Shown in pieces: positions 52,507-62,615 of a stretch of 64,000 nt of DNA (positions are counted from its first letter, which is position 1; each line of letters begins with the position of its first letter). The translations under genes and the position numbers were made by a program. The notes under the pieces were generated by a model, which was not told the origin of the DNA, did no database searches, and was given only the letters and a program-made list of their open reading frames with translations. This DNA comes from Microbacterium oleivorans (GTDB taxonomy: Bacteria > Actinomycetota > Actinomycetes > Actinomycetales > Microbacteriaceae): positions 62,001 through 126,000 of the forward strand of contig NZ_JAMBOV010000006.1 of assembly GCF_023715745.1 (NCBI RefSeq). Direction: 5' to 3'.

Positions 52507-53955
52507 TCAGCGTGCGCCGAGCTCCACGTGTCCGATGTTCGTCTCGTACTCGACGTCCTTGGTCTCCTTCGACAGCCAGAGGGCGATGAAGGTCAGGACG
52601 GCCGACCCCGAGAGGTAGACGCCGACGAGCCACGGCGATCCGCCGGCGGCGGCCCACAGTGCGGTCGCGACGATCGGGGCGAGCGCCGCGCCGAGGATCG
52701 ACGACACGTTGTACGAGATCGCCGAGCCGGTGTAGCGGACGTTGGTCGGGAAGAGCTCGGGGAGGAGCGCGCCCATCGGTCCGAAGGTCGCCCCCATGAG
52801 CATGAAGCCGAAGATGAGGAAGGCCTGCACGAGCGCGCCGCTGAACTTGGGGTCGAGCTGGGGGAGGAGGAACACGTTGAAGAGCAGGCCGAAGACGGCG
52901 ATCGCCCCCGTGATCCACAGCAGCAGCCGGCGACGGCCGAGGGTGTCGGCGACGGGTCCCGAGAGCAGGGTGAACACGCCGAAGAACACGACGCCGATGA
53001 TCTGCATGATGACGAAGTCGGTGTACCCGAATCCGAGCCCGGGCACGTAGGTGGCCGCGTCGAACGCGGTCCCCGTCGCCTCGGCCGCCGCAGCGGCTCC
53101 CTCGGTGGTGGCCTTGGTCCCGTAGGCGAGGGTGAAGCTCGTCATCAGGTAGAAGAGCACGTAGGTCGCCAGCATGATGAACGTGCCGAGGATGAGCTGC
53201 TTCCAGTGCCGACGGACGACCTCGCCGAGCGGGAACTTGCGGATCGCGCCGGTCTTCTCAGCCTTCGCGAACGTCTCGGACTCCACGAGCTTGAGGCGGA
53301 CGTACAGGCCGACGATGACCATGACCGCCGAGAACAGGAAGGGCACGCGCCAGCCCCACGCGAGGAACTCCTCGCTGCGCTGCGCGGGGCCGTCGGGGTG
53401 CGGCAGCAGGAAGTAGATCACCAGGAACACGGTGTTCGCGATGATGAAGCCGATCGGCGCACCCAGCTGCGGGAACGTGCCGTACCAGGCGCGCTTGCCC
53501 TGCGGAGCGTTCTCGGTCGCGACGAGCGCCGCTCCCGACCACTCCCCGCCGAGGGCGAAGCCCTGAGCGAGGCGGAGGACGAGGAGCAGGATCGGGGCGA
53601 GCACGCCGACCTGGTCGAAGGTCGGCAGGAGTCCGATGAGGAATGTCGCGACACCCATCGTGAGAAGGGAGCCGACGAGGGTCGCCTTGCGGCCGAACTT
53701 GTCGCCGAAGTGGCCGAAGATCACGGCGCCGACGGGACGGGCGACCATGGCGGCGCCGAAGATGCTGAACGAGAGCAGCAGGTTGGTGGTGTCGTTCCCG
53801 GCGGGGAAGAACAGGATGGGGAAGACGAGGACGGCGGCGGTCGCGTAGACGTAGAAGTCGTAGAACTCGATCGTCGTGCCGATCAGGCTCGCCGTGATGA
53901 CGCGGGAGCGGGGATTGGCGGGCGCGGCGGATGCCGCGGGTGCTGCGGATGACAT
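52507..53955 (-). CDS. MHS-family metabolite:proton symporter (MFS)
   Basis: 482 residues, 12 membrane helices. The family start is recognisable: ASLIGTTIEFYDFYVYATAA, then SIFGAAMVARPVGAVIFGHF followed by GDKFGRKATLVG, the MFS loop motif. ALGGEWSGAALVATENAP is typical of the MHS group (proline/betaine, citrate, shikimate, alpha-ketoglutarate transporters). The central cytosolic loop is short and charged. ATG 53955 is preferred to 53991 because GAAGG lies upstream and the family N-terminus follows. The substrate is undetermined. Confidence 0.9.
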   Translation of the reverse strand: MSSAAPAASAAPANPRSRVITASLIGTTIEFYDFYVYATAAVLVFPILFFPAGNDTTNLLLSFSIFGAAMVARPVGAVIFGHFGDKFGRKATLVGSLLTMGVATFLIGLLPTFDQVGVLAPILLLVLRLAQGFALGGEWSGAALVATENAPQGKRAWYGTFPQLGAPIGFIIANTVFLVIYFLLPHPDGPAQRSEEFLAWGWRVPFLFSAVMVIVGLYVRLKLVESETFAKAEKTGAIRKFPLGEVVRRHWKQLILGTFIMLATYVLFYLMTSFTLAYGTKATTEGAAAAAEATGTAFDAATYVPGLGFGYTDFVIMQIIGVVFFGVFTLLSGPVADTLGRRRLLLWITGAIAVFGLLFNVFLLPQLDPKFSGALVQAFLIFGFMLMGATFGPMGALLPELFPTNVRYTGSAISYNVSSILGAALAPIVATALWAAAGGSPWLVGVYLSGSAVLTFIALWLSKETKDVEYETNIGHVELGAR

Positions 53956-54011
53956 GCGGGGGACCTTCGGAACGAAGCGGTGGGTCCTCATGGGACGCGT
54001 CGGCGGCGGAC

Positions 54012-54036
54012 GTCCTCGCAGGGGTGACGCGAGGAC
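54012..54036. promoter_or_regulatory. Inverted repeat upstream of the MHS symporter gene
   Basis: GTCCTCGC and GCGAGGAC, perfect 8-bp arms with a 9-base spacer, 57 bases before the symporter start. It could be an operator or a 5' leader hairpin. Confidence 0.4.
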
Positions 54037-54107
54037 ATCACAGCACTGGGATCACCGAGGCGTCCACGGAGTCGTCGGCGCCAAACCTCAAGCCTACTCC
54101 CGCATGT

Positions 54108-54121
54108 CCCCGCGAGCGGGG
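54108..54121. terminator. Short hairpin after the small membrane protein gene
   Basis: CCCCGC-GA-GCGGGG, 5 bases past the stop of the minus-strand gene at 54126. Short but very GC-rich; no U run. Confidence 0.4.
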
Positions 54122-54125
54122 GTCG

Positions 54126-54473
54126 TCACCAGATGACGGCGAGTCCGGCGTTGAGGAGCGTGAGGATGCCGATGGCCCAGAAGATCCCGGCGGGCACCGA
54201 GCCGGACTTCCGCAGGCGTCCCGCGCCGGCACCGAGCAGACCGCCGATGATCACCAGGACGACGAGCTTGATGCCGATCTTCACGTAGTTCAGGTCGTGG
54301 TCGAGACCCCACGGCGCTGACAAGGCGAGACCCGCGACGAGCGCGATGCCGAGCCCCCAGTGCATGATGCGCGTGACGCGGCGCTGACCGACGAGCTCGA
54401 CCACCCATGCTCCGAACAGCGTCGCGAAGCCGACGAGGTGGACGAGGACGACGATGCTGCGCAGGATCTCCAT
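54126..54473 (-). CDS. Small four-helix membrane protein of unknown function
   Basis: 115 residues, almost all membrane: ILRSIVVLVHLVGFATLFGA, RIMHWGLGIALVAGLALSA, YVKIGIKLVVLVIIGGLLGA and GIFWAIGILTLLNAGLAVIW. The first helix contains a His (VHLVGF) and the second another (MHWG), which could be haem ligands as in small b-type cytochrome-like proteins, but this is not established. ATG 54473 follows TAGCCT by 6 bases, so it is probably transcribed separately from the riboflavin operon just upstream. Confidence 0.75.
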   Translation of the reverse strand: MEILRSIVVLVHLVGFATLFGAWVVELVGQRRVTRIMHWGLGIALVAGLALSAPWGLDHDLNYVKIGIKLVVLVIIGGLLGAGAGRLRKSGSVPAGIFWAIGILTLLNAGLAVIW

Positions 54474-54479
54474 GCCCTC

Positions 54480-54485
54480 AGGCTA
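54480..54485 (-). promoter_or_regulatory. -10 element of a probable leaderless promoter (small membrane protein)
   Basis: TAGCCT on the minus strand, 6 bases before ATG 54473; identical hexamer and spacing to the GNAT promoter at 12146. Confidence 0.5.
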
Positions 54486-54549
54486 GCTGAAGGTCGGCGC
54501 GACGCGCATCCCGCGCCGCCTCACTCGCGACGCGACGCGGGCGCCGGGC

Positions 54550-55023
54550 TCAGCCGCGGACGTCCCGCAGGACGAGCGCCGTGCGGATGGCGGCATCCGC
54601 TGCCTCGGCGCCCTTGTCTTCTTTCGAGCCGTCGAGGCCGGCGCGGTCGAGTCCCTGCTGTTCGTCGTCCAGCGTCAGCACGCCGAATCCGACGGGCTTG
54701 CCGGTGTCGAGGGCGACGCGGGTGAGGCCGTCGGTCGCGGCGGACGAGACGAAGTCGAAGTGCGGTGTGCCGCCCCGGATGATGACGCCCAGGGCCACGG
54801 CGGCGTCGGCGCCCGCCTCCAGTGCCGCCTTGGCGACGACGGGCAGCTCGAACGAGCCCGGCACCCGGACGAGTCGCCACGACGCGCCGGAGGCGTCGAG
54901 CACGCGCTTCGCGCCGGCGATCAGACCGTCCGTGATCACGTCGTGCCACTGACCGGCGACCACCACCACCGACAGGTCGCTCGCGTCGACGATCTCGGTC
55001 TTCGGTGCTCCGTGTCCGCTCAT
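54550..55023 (-). CDS. ribH: 6,7-dimethyl-8-ribityllumazine synthase
   Basis: 157 residues. It condenses 5-amino-6-ribitylaminouracil with dihydroxybutanone phosphate, the penultimate riboflavin step, usually as a large icosahedral shell. Landmarks: [37 protein letters not shown] and [17 protein letters not shown], whose His is the catalytic acid. The ATG overlaps the ribBA stop by 4 bases. Last gene of the riboflavin operon. Confidence 0.97.
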   Translation of the reverse strand: MSGHGAPKTEIVDASDLSVVVVAGQWHDVITDGLIAGAKRVLDASGASWRLVRVPGSFELPVVAKAALEAGADAAVALGVIIRGGTPHFDFVSSAATDGLTRVALDTGKPVGFGVLTLDDEQQGLDRAGLDGSKEDKGAEAADAAIRTALVLRDVRG

Positions 55024-56300
55024 GCGGTGTGCTCCTCACTGTGCGCGAGCGCTTCGCGCAGCTCGTCGGCGTCGATGATGTGACCCATGCGGTCGGCCTT
55101 CGTCGCCAGGTACTGGTGGTTGTTGGCACCGACGCCGACCAGCAGGGGCACCTGGTCGACGATCTTCAGGCCGAGCGCCGTCAGCTGCGCGACCTTGTCG
55201 GTGTTGTTGGTGAGCAGTCGGATCTGCTTGACACCGAGGTCCGACAGGATGCCGGCGGCCGCCGCGTAGTCCCGGGCGTCGGCCGGCAGGCCGAGCGCGA
55301 GGTTCGCGTCGACGGTGTCGAGACCGCGCTCCTGAAGGCTGTACGCGCGCAGCTTGTTGATGAGACCGATGCCGCGACCCTCGTGACCGCGCATGTAGAT
55401 GACGACACCGCCGTCTTGCTCGATCGCGTCGAGAGCCGCGTCGAGCTGCGGCCCGCACTCGCACTTGAGCGAGCCGAACGCCTCGCCCGTCAGGCACTCG
55501 GAGTGCACACGCACGAGCGGTGCCTCCTCGGTGAGGTCGCCGGAAACGACCGCGATGTGGTCGGTCCCGGTGATCCGGTCCTTGTACGCGAGGAAGCGGA
55601 ACTGGCCGTGCGAGGTGGGAACGGTCGCTTCGGCGCGCAGGCTCACGCGGCGCTTGGCGGGGTGGTCGGTGTGGGCCGACGTGCTGTCGCCGTCGGCCGC
55701 GTTGAGGTGCGCGATGAGCTGCTCGATCGTGATGACGGGGATGCCTTCGCGCTCGCCCATCTCCATGAGCCCCGGCATCCGCATCATGCTCCCGTCATCG
55801 GCGACGACCTCGCCGATGACACCGACCGGCTGGAGGCCGGCGAGCTGCATGAGTTCCACGGCCGCCTCGGTGTGGCCGGCTCGCTCGCGCACGCCGCCGT
55901 CGACCGCGCGAAGCGGGAGGACGTGGCCGGGGCGGATGAGCGAAGACGGCACCGAGTCCGGGTCCGCGAGGACGTTGACGGTGCGGGCGCGGTCCGAGGC
56001 GCTGATGCCGGTCGTGACACCCTCGGCAGCGTCGACACTCACGGTGTACGCGGTGCTGCGGGCGTCCTGGTTCTGCTCCACCATCGGCGGGAGGTCCAGG
56101 CGGTCTGCCCAGTCAGCGGGCATCGGCGCGCAGAGGAATCCGCTGGACCACCGGATGGTCCAGGCGAGCCACTCCGGCGACGCGAGCTCGGCGGAGAGGA
56201 TGATGTCGCCCTCGTTCTCGCGGCTCTCGTCGTCGGCGACCAGGATCGGTCGGCCTTCCTTGAGGGCTGCCAGGGCGTCGGGGATGGTGGAAAGGCTCAT
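55020..56300 (-). CDS. ribBA: Bifunctional dihydroxybutanone-phosphate synthase / GTP cyclohydrolase II
   Basis: 426 residues in two domains. The N-terminal RibB domain (about 1-205) has [12 protein letters not shown] and [15 protein letters not shown], making dihydroxybutanone phosphate from ribulose-5-phosphate. The C-terminal RibA domain has the zinc ligands in [19 protein letters not shown] and [10 protein letters not shown], opening GTP in the first step of the pathway. ATG 56300 is the family start and overlaps the ribE stop; the longer upstream frame is spurious. Confidence 0.97.
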   Translation of the reverse strand: MSLSTIPDALAALKEGRPILVADDESRENEGDIILSAELASPEWLAWTIRWSSGFLCAPMPADWADRLDLPPMVEQNQDARSTAYTVSVDAAEGVTTGISASDRARTVNVLADPDSVPSSLIRPGHVLPLRAVDGGVRERAGHTEAAVELMQLAGLQPVGVIGEVVADDGSMMRMPGLMEMGEREGIPVITIEQLIAHLNAADGDSTSAHTDHPAKRRVSLRAEATVPTSHGQFRFLAYKDRITGTDHIAVVSGDLTEEAPLVRVHSECLTGEAFGSLKCECGPQLDAALDAIEQDGGVVIYMRGHEGRGIGLINKLRAYSLQERGLDTVDANLALGLPADARDYAAAAGILSDLGVKQIRLLTNNTDKVAQLTALGLKIVDQVPLLVGVGANNHQYLATKADRMGHIIDADELREALAHSEEHTA

Positions 56301-56944
56301 CGGGAGCCTCCTTCTTCTGTGGACGGGATGCCGTCGGGCGAGGCGAATCGGAGCAGGCGCTGCACGTGCCGCGCCAGGATGTCGGTCTCGAGGTTCACCC
56401 GGTCGCCCGGAGTGAGGGCGCCGAGGGTGGTGACCTCGAGGGTCTCGGGGATGAGGGAGATCTCGAACCAGTGCGTCGGTGCGTCGGGTTCGGACACCGC
56501 GGAGACGGTCAGCGAGACGCCCTGCACGGTGATCGATCCCTTGTCGACGACGAGCGGAGCGAGGTCGGCGGGCAGCGAGACCCGCAGCACGCGCCACTGC
56601 GCTCCGGGGCGCACTTCGAGCACCTCACCGGTGCCGTCGACGTGGCCCTGCACGATGTGTCCACCGAGGCGGGTGCGCGCGGCGAGGGCGCGCTCGACGT
56701 TCACGCGCGAGTCGATGGCGAGGGTGCCGAGCGTCGACATGTCGAGGGTCTGCTTCATCACGTCCGCCGTGAACCCGTCGCTGGTCTGGTCGGTGACCGT
56801 CAGACAGACGCCGCTGATCGAGATCGAGTCGCCGCGCTGCGCGTCCGAGACGGCGAGGGGCGCGCGGACCGAGAGGCGCACGCCGTCACCGGACGGCTCG
56901 ATCGCGCTGATGACGCCCTGCTCTTCGATGATGCCCGTGAACAT
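56297..56944 (-). CDS. ribE: Riboflavin synthase, alpha chain
   Basis: 215 residues with two tandem lumazine-binding domains. The first starts MFTGIIEEQGVI and contains GDSISISGVCLTV; the second has RLGGHIVQGHVDGTG and GSITVQGVSLTV. The enzyme dismutates two lumazines to riboflavin and the pyrimidine substrate of RibH. ATG 56944 overlaps the ribD stop by one base and has GGAGG upstream. Named ribC in some species. Confidence 0.97.
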   Translation of the reverse strand: MFTGIIEEQGVISAIEPSGDGVRLSVRAPLAVSDAQRGDSISISGVCLTVTDQTSDGFTADVMKQTLDMSTLGTLAIDSRVNVERALAARTRLGGHIVQGHVDGTGEVLEVRPGAQWRVLRVSLPADLAPLVVDKGSITVQGVSLTVSAVSEPDAPTHWFEISLIPETLEVTTLGALTPGDRVNLETDILARHVQRLLRFASPDGIPSTEEGGSR

Positions 56945-57963
56945 CAGTCCTCCTGGGGGGTCAAGGTGACGAGGATGTCGTCGCCGAGTCGGTCGACGCC
57001 CATGATGTCGAGGCGCCGCTGCTGGGAGATGGTGGTGACGCCGATGTCGCCGACGGCGACGCGGCCGTCGCCGAGGAGGGTCGGCGCGATGTAGACGAGG
57101 AGCTCGTCGACGAGCCCGTGCCGCAGGAAGGATGCCGCCAGGGTCGGACCCCCCTCGACGAACACGCGCTGCGCGCCCAGTTCGCGCAGACGGTCGAGCA
57201 GGTCCGGCAGGTCGTCGCCCTCGTCCTGCATGAACGGACGCGGATGCGTCCGCAGGCGCGCCCCCTGCGGGACGGCGCGGACGCCCACGACGACGGGACG
57301 GGGCTGGTCCTCGTACAGCTCGCCGTCCTCACGCCGCGCGGTGAGGGCGGGGTCGTCGGCGAGCACCGTGCCCGTGCCGACGACGATGGCGTCCGCGAGC
57401 GAGCGCCGACGGTGGACATCGGCGCGCGCGGCGGGTCCGGTGATCCACTGACTGGTGCCGTCGGATGCCGCGGCCCGCCCGTCGAGCGACTGCGCCCACT
57501 TCAGCGTCACGTGCGGGCGGCCCAGTCGTTGGACCGTCAGCCACGACGCGATCAGCGCGTCACCGTCCTCGCGGAGCACGCCGCCCTCGACCTCGACGCC
57601 CGCCGCACGCAGCCGCTCGGCGCCTCCCGACGAGACGTCGCCCGGGTCGTCCACCGCATACACGACGCGGGCGATGCCCGCCTCGATGAGCGCGACGGCG
57701 CACGGCCCGGTGCGGCCGGTGTGGTTGCACGGCTCGAGGGTGACGACGGCGGTCGCGCCGCGGGCGGCATCCGCGTCGATCTTCGACAGCGCGTCGATCT
57801 CGGCATGGGGCGTCCCGGCACCGTGGTGCCACCCTTCGGCGAGCACTTCTCCCGTCGGCGACAGGATGACCGCTCCGACCTGCGGATTGAGCCCTCGAGG
57901 CCCGCGCCGGGCGAGCGTGAAGGCGTGACGGAGCGCCGTGCGCTCTGCGTCGGTGACACTCAT
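56944..57963 (-). CDS. ribD: Bifunctional riboflavin deaminase/reductase
   Basis: 339 residues. The N-terminal deaminase domain has zinc ligands in GTPHAEIDAL and VTLEPCNHTGRTGPC. The C-terminal reductase domain contains HVTLKWAQSLDGRAA, the NADPH region VVGTGTVLADDPALTAR and VFVEGGPTLAASFL. It performs the second and third steps of the pathway. ATG 57963 has GAGGGA upstream. First gene of ribD-ribE-ribBA-ribH, behind an FMN riboswitch. Confidence 0.97.
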   Translation of the reverse strand: MSVTDAERTALRHAFTLARRGPRGLNPQVGAVILSPTGEVLAEGWHHGAGTPHAEIDALSKIDADAARGATAVVTLEPCNHTGRTGPCAVALIEAGIARVVYAVDDPGDVSSGGAERLRAAGVEVEGGVLREDGDALIASWLTVQRLGRPHVTLKWAQSLDGRAAASDGTSQWITGPAARADVHRRRSLADAIVVGTGTVLADDPALTARREDGELYEDQPRPVVVGVRAVPQGARLRTHPRPFMQDEGDDLPDLLDRLRELGAQRVFVEGGPTLAASFLRHGLVDELLVYIAPTLLGDGRVAVGDIGVTTISQQRRLDIMGVDRLGDDILVTLTPQED

Positions 57964-58033
57964 CCGGATCCCTCACGATGGGGTGTTCCGGGGCGCGGGC
58001 GCAGGCAGGAGGTGCGGCGTCACCGCATCACCC

Positions 58034-58164
58034 GTGCTGCCTCCCATCCGGACTAGCGACTCGCATCGCATCACCGTCGGTCCCGGAATCACACCGGATC
58101 AGCAGGATCGCAATCCCGCTCGCGGACTGTCACCGCCGGTTCGGATTCTCACCGACCCCGGAGC
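58034..58164 (-). promoter_or_regulatory. FMN riboswitch (RFN element) of the riboflavin operon
   Basis: Read on the minus strand it has the RFN landmarks in order: CTCCGGGGTCGGTGAGAATC, ACCGGCGGTGACAGTCCGCG, then GATCCGGTGTGATTCCGG, ACCGACGGTG and the closing CTAGTCCGGATGGGAGGCAG. It lies about 70 bases upstream of ribD. Binding of FMN turns the operon down. This is one of the best-defined riboswitch classes. Confidence 0.95.
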
Positions 58165-58181
58165 ACGTTTCTTGCTCTCGA

Positions 58182-58187
58182 AGTGTA
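58182..58187 (-). promoter_or_regulatory. -10 element of the riboflavin operon promoter
   Basis: TACACT on the minus strand, placing transcription start near 58175, about 10 bases before the riboswitch. The -35 is unclear. Confidence 0.4.
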
Positions 58188-58238
58188 CTCAACCGCGGTG
58201 AGGCCATTTCATTCCCCGTCATCTCTTGACGCGGGTGG

Positions 58239-59198
58239 TCACTCCGCCAACGCGCGCGCGGTCGCCTCGTCGACGACGAGTTCGGTGACCAGGCGCGCGG
58301 CGAGTGCACCGCGCAGGCTGTCGCGCTTGTCGACCCCCGAGACGATGCACACCCTGCTCGGAACCCGTCGCAGGACCTCGAAGCGCGGCCCGGTCGCGCG
58401 ATCGTTCAGTTCGATGCCGAGGGTGGAGCCGTCGAGCCGGTAGAAGACGGTCGCGACGTCGCCCACGACGCCCTCGCGGTCGAGGGCGGCGAGCTCCTCG
58501 GGTTCGAGGTAACCGCCCGAGTAGACGTGGCTGGGCACACGCGAGTCCGCCGCGCCGACGCTGAACACGACGAGGTCCATCGCTGCCTGCATGGTCAGGA
58601 TGCGGGTCGTGCTCCGCTCCCGCCACATCGCCTGCTTCGTGCGCGGATCGTCGAAGAACGCGGGCACGGGGAACTGCTGCGCGCTGCCCCCGTAGGCCAC
58701 GGCGAACCGGCTGAGGATGTCGCTCGCATAGAGGAGACCCGTGGTGCGGGTGTTCCCCGACCCGTTCAGCTGCACGAAGGTCGTGCCGTGCACCGCCTTG
58801 GGGACGAGCCGACGGCTCACGGCGGCGGTCGTCGACCCCCAGGCGACCCCGACGGTCGTGTCGGCCTCGACGAGGTCGCCCAGCAGGTGTGCGGCGGCCG
58901 TGGCGACACGTTCCAGTCGCTCCACCTCGCTCGCGTCGTCGGGGACGGGCACGACGTGCGCGGTGATCCCGTAGCGGTCGGCGAGGTTCTGTTCGAGCAG
59001 CTGCGGGGCGGCGAAGGGGGAGCGGATCCGGATGTCGACGATGCCCGTCGCCCGGGCGCGGGACAGGAGCCGGGAGACGGTCGAGCGGCTCGTTCCGAGC
59101 TCGCGGGCGATCGCCTCCATCGTGCGGTCCTGGACGTAGTAGAGGTGCGCGGCGGTGAGCGCGCGGCGGACGTCGTCCAGGTCCAGGGTGTCTTCCAC
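58239..59198 (-). CDS. SorC/DeoR-type sugar-binding transcriptional regulator
   Basis: 319 residues. The N-terminal helix-turn-helix (MEAIARELGTSRSTVSRLLS) is followed by the SorC sugar-phosphate-binding domain with VGVAWGSTTAAVSRRL, FVQLNGSGNTRTTGLLYASD, VVFSVGAADSRVPS and GVVGDVATVFYRLDG, ending in VSGVDKRDSLRGALAARLV. It diverges from glpD-glpK and may control them, sensing glycerol-3-phosphate or another phosphosugar. GTG 59198 gives the family N-terminus, with a TGTGCA repeat pair just upstream. Confidence 0.9.
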   Translation of the reverse strand: MEDTLDLDDVRRALTAAHLYYVQDRTMEAIARELGTSRSTVSRLLSRARATGIVDIRIRSPFAAPQLLEQNLADRYGITAHVVPVPDDASEVERLERVATAAAHLLGDLVEADTTVGVAWGSTTAAVSRRLVPKAVHGTTFVQLNGSGNTRTTGLLYASDILSRFAVAYGGSAQQFPVPAFFDDPRTKQAMWRERSTTRILTMQAAMDLVVFSVGAADSRVPSHVYSGGYLEPEELAALDREGVVGDVATVFYRLDGSTLGIELNDRATGPRFEVLRRVPSRVCIVSGVDKRDSLRGALAARLVTELVVDEATARALAE

Positions 59199-59207
59199 GG
59201 ATCACAG

Positions 59208-59223
59208 TGTGCACGTATGTGCA
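59208..59223. promoter_or_regulatory. TGTGCA repeat pair, operator candidate for the SorC-type regulator
   Basis: TGTGCA-CGTA-TGTGCA: direct repeats 10 bp apart, about one DNA turn. GTGCACGTATGTGCA also reads as an imperfect inverted repeat. It sits 10 bases before the regulator start and about 105 bases before glpD, so one site could control both directions. Confidence 0.45.
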
Positions 59224-59328
59224 ACCGGACTGCAATCCCGTCCACGGATGCCATCATGGGTGCCATCGTCACTTCGGTGGCGGTCCGAGGCGGTCGGGGC
59301 AGGGCCCCGGAAGAAGTGGGAGTGTGAC

Positions 59329-61026
59329 GTGGACACCGAGATCCGACGGACGACGACGGCGCTGCGGGAGCGGCCGCAGGCAGACGTGCTCATCATCGGT
59401 GGGGGCATCAACGGCGTCGCGACCTTCCGCGACCTCGCCCTCCAGGGTGTGGACGTCGCCCTCGTCGAGCGCAGCGACTTCCTCTCCGGTGCGTCGGCCG
59501 CGTCCAGCCACATGATCCACGGCGGCATCCGCTATCTCGAGAACGGGGAGTTCCGCCTCGTCCACGAGGCGGTCACCGAGCGCAACGACCTGCTGACCAC
59601 CGCAGCGCACTACGTGCGACCGCTGCGCACCACCGTGCCGATCTTCTCGACGTTCTCGGGTCTGCTCTCCGCGCCGATGCGCATGCTGCTGCACCGCAAG
59701 ACGGCGTCCACCGAGCGCGGCGCGCTGCTGATCAAGGTCGGGCTGATCATCTACGACTCCTTCTCGCGCGGCGGCGGTCGCGTTCCCCGGCACACCTTCC
59801 ACGGCCGGCGTCGCTCGCTGCGGGATCTGCCCGACCTCAACGCCGACGTGAAGTACACGGCGACGTACTGGGATGCGTCCCTCCGCGAGCCGGAGCGGCT
59901 CGGCCTCGATCTGGTCCGCGACGGCGTCGCCCTCGGCGGGAGCCGTGCCCGCGCGGCGAACTACACCTCGGCAGCCGGGGTCGACGGCGGCAGGGTCGTC
60001 CTGCGCGACGAGGTCACGGGTGAGGAGTTCCCCTTCTCGGCATCCGTCGTCCTCAATGCAGCCGGCCCGTGGACCGACCTCGCCAACCGTGCCCTCGGCG
60101 ACGCGACGCGGTACATGGGCGGCACGAAGGGGTCGCACATCGTCCTGGACCACCCCGAGCTGATGAAGGCGACCGGCGGCCGTGAGATCTTCTTCGAGCA
60201 CTCGGACGGGCGCATCGTGCTCATCTACCCGCTGAACGGCCGGGTCCTGGTGGGCACGACGGACCTCGAGCACGACATGTCCGAGCCCGCGGTCTGCACC
60301 GAGGAGGAGGTCGACTACTTCCTCGATCTCATCGGCCACGTCTACCCGACGATCCCCGTCGAGCGGTCTCAGATCGTCTACCGCTATTCCGGTGTCCGCC
60401 CCCTCCCGGGTCACGGCGACGTGGCGGCCGGCTTCGTCTCGCGGGATTACCGCATCGAGGAGGCGACGCTTCCCGGGTCCGACGGCGTGCCCGTGCTGAG
60501 CCTCGTCGGAGGAAAGTGGACCACGTTCCGCGCCGTCGCCGCACGCCTCGCCGACGAGCTCATGACGCGCATCGGCCGCACGCGGGTCCGCTCGACCAAG
60601 GGACTGCCGATCGGCGGCGCCGTCGGCTTCCCGCGCACCGACGCCGAGCGCGACGAATGGGTCCACCACCACCTCGCCGACTTCGGACTCGAGCGTGGCA
60701 CCAGCCTCCTGCACCGGTACGGCACGCACGCGCTCGCCGTCGCGGCGTCGCTCCGCGAGGACGACGAGGATGCGCCCCTCGCCTCGCTGCCCCGCTTCAG
60801 CTCGGGTGAGTTCCGCCACATCGCACGCACCGAGTCGGTCGTGCACCTCGACGACATCGTCCTTCGCCGGACCAATGTCGGCTTCCGCGGCGAGGCGACC
60901 CCCGAGGTGCTCGACGAGGTGGCCGATGCCATCGCGGATGTGATGGGCTGGGATGCCGCGACGCGGCGCGCCGAGATCGACCGCGCGCTCGCCGCGGTGC
61001 ACGCCGCCGATCCCGTCGCTGTCTGA
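59329..61026 (+). CDS. glpD: Glycerol-3-phosphate dehydrogenase, FAD-dependent
   Basis: 565 residues. The FAD-binding motif [20 protein letters not shown] is near residue 20. Conserved segments include [60 protein letters not shown] and [14 protein letters not shown]; a C-terminal helical DAO_C domain follows. It oxidises glycerol-3-phosphate to dihydroxyacetone phosphate at the membrane, passing electrons to quinone. GTG 59329 is preceded by a GTGGGAG ribosome site. The partner glpK follows 55 bases later. Confidence 0.95.
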   Translation: MDTEIRRTTTALRERPQADVLIIGGGINGVATFRDLALQGVDVALVERSDFLSGASAASSHMIHGGIRYLENGEFRLVHEAVTERNDLLTTAAHYVRPLRTTVPIFSTFSGLLSAPMRMLLHRKTASTERGALLIKVGLIIYDSFSRGGGRVPRHTFHGRRRSLRDLPDLNADVKYTATYWDASLREPERLGLDLVRDGVALGGSRARAANYTSAAGVDGGRVVLRDEVTGEEFPFSASVVLNAAGPWTDLANRALGDATRYMGGTKGSHIVLDHPELMKATGGREIFFEHSDGRIVLIYPLNGRVLVGTTDLEHDMSEPAVCTEEEVDYFLDLIGHVYPTIPVERSQIVYRYSGVRPLPGHGDVAAGFVSRDYRIEEATLPGSDGVPVLSLVGGKWTTFRAVAARLADELMTRIGRTRVRSTKGLPIGGAVGFPRTDAERDEWVHHHLADFGLERGTSLLHRYGTHALAVAASLREDDEDAPLASLPRFSSGEFRHIARTESVVHLDDIVLRRTNVGFRGEATPEVLDEVADAIADVMGWDAATRRAEIDRALAAVHAADPVAV

Positions 61027-61081
61027 CGCCGGCATCCCGTCGCCGCCCACCGGCGACGAGTACTCGAAGAGGAGACGAGAC

Positions 61082-62614
61082 GTGACCGAGCACGTGATCG
61101 CCATCGACCAGGGCACCACCTCGACGCGGGCCATCGTGTTCGACGGGGAGGGCAACCTCGTCGCCACCGCCCAGCGTGAGCACGAGCAGATCTTCCCGCG
61201 CGCGGGACGCGTCGAGCACGACCCCGTCGAGATCTGGACGAACACCGAGTGGGTGCTCGCCAAGGCGCTGGGCCGCGTGGGGCTCTCGGCCGCCGACGTC
61301 GCAGCGATCGGTGTCACGAATCAGCGTGAGACGGCGATCGTGTGGGACCGCCGCACCGGTCGGCCGATCCACAACGCGCTCGTCTGGCAGGACACGCGCA
61401 CTCAGCCCGCGATCGACCGTCTGATCTCCGCGCACGGTGTCGACGCCTTCGCCGACGTGACCGGGCTCCCCCTGGCGTCCTACTTCTCCGCGTCGAAGAT
61501 CGCCTGGATCCTCGACAACGTCGACGGCGCCCGCGAGGCGGCGCGTCGCGGCGATCTCCTGTTCGGGACGCCCGACACCTGGGTCGTGTGGAACCTCACG
61601 GGCGGCAGCGACGGCGGCATCCACATCACCGACGTCACCAACGCGAGCCGGACGCTCCTCATGGATCTGACGACCCTCGACTGGTCCGACGAGATGCTGC
61701 AGGTGTGGGACATCCCGCGAGAGATGCTGCCCGAGATCCGGTCGTCCTCCGAGGTGTACGGCGAGGTCGTGCAGCCGCGGGTGGCCCGTGGCATCCGGAT
61801 CGCCGGCATTCTCGGCGACCAGCAGGCCGCGACCTTCGGCCAGGCGGCTTTCGACGCCGGACAGTCCAAGAACACCTACGGGACCGGCAACTTCCTGCTC
61901 GTCGGCACCGGCACGGAGCTGGTGCGATCGGATGCCGGCCTCATCACCACGGTCGCCTACCGCCTGGGCGACGAGCCGCCGCATTACGCCCTCGAGGGGT
62001 CGATCGCCGTCACCGGATCGCTCGTCCAGTGGCTGCGCGACAACCTCGGCATCATCTCGGAGTCGACCGAGGTGGAACGCCTCGCCCGCAGTGTCGACGA
62101 CAACGGCGGCGCGTACTTCGTGCCCGCGTTCTCGGGTCTGTTCGCGCCCTACTGGCGTCCCGACGCCCGCGGCGCGCTGGTCGGCCTCACCCGATACGTG
62201 ACGAAGGCCCACATCGCGCGGGCTGCGCTCGAGGCGACGGCCTTCCAGACGCGCGACGTCATCGCTGCCGTGGTGTCCGACACGGACCGCGGGCTCGAGG
62301 AGCTCCGCGTCGACGGCGGGATGACCCGCAACGACCTGCTCATGCAGTTCCAGGCCGACATCCTCGGCATCCCGGTCGTCCGCCCCAAGGTCGTCGAGAC
62401 GACGGCGCTCGGAGCCGCCTACGCCGCCGGTCTCGCCGTCGGTGTCTGGTCGGGGCTCGACGCGCTCCGAGGGTACTGGCAGGAGGACCGCCGGTTCGAG
62501 CCGCAGATGGACGCCGACGAGCGGGATCGTCGCTGCCGTCTGTGGGCGAAGGCCGTCGAGAAGTCCATGGGATGGGTCGACGACGACGCGCGCGTGCTCG
62601 CCGGAACGGTCTGA
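61082..62614 (+). CDS. glpK: Glycerol kinase
   Basis: 510 residues, the standard length. FGGY-kinase marks: [17 protein letters not shown] at the start, [55 protein letters not shown] and [20 protein letters not shown]. It phosphorylates glycerol to glycerol-3-phosphate, the substrate of GlpD. GTG 61082 follows AAGAGGAG at 6-7 bases. No glycerol facilitator gene is present in the window. The stop is 1 base from the convergent glycosylase gene. Confidence 0.97.
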   Translation: MTEHVIAIDQGTTSTRAIVFDGEGNLVATAQREHEQIFPRAGRVEHDPVEIWTNTEWVLAKALGRVGLSAADVAAIGVTNQRETAIVWDRRTGRPIHNALVWQDTRTQPAIDRLISAHGVDAFADVTGLPLASYFSASKIAWILDNVDGAREAARRGDLLFGTPDTWVVWNLTGGSDGGIHITDVTNASRTLLMDLTTLDWSDEMLQVWDIPREMLPEIRSSSEVYGEVVQPRVARGIRIAGILGDQQAATFGQAAFDAGQSKNTYGTGNFLLVGTGTELVRSDAGLITTVAYRLGDEPPHYALEGSIAVTGSLVQWLRDNLGIISESTEVERLARSVDDNGGAYFVPAFSGLFAPYWRPDARGALVGLTRYVTKAHIARAALEATAFQTRDVIAAVVSDTDRGLEELRVDGGMTRNDLLMQFQADILGIPVVRPKVVETTALGAAYAAGLAVGVWSGLDALRGYWQEDRRFEPQMDADERDRRCRLWAKAVEKSMGWVDDDARVLAGTV

Positions 62615-62615
62615 T

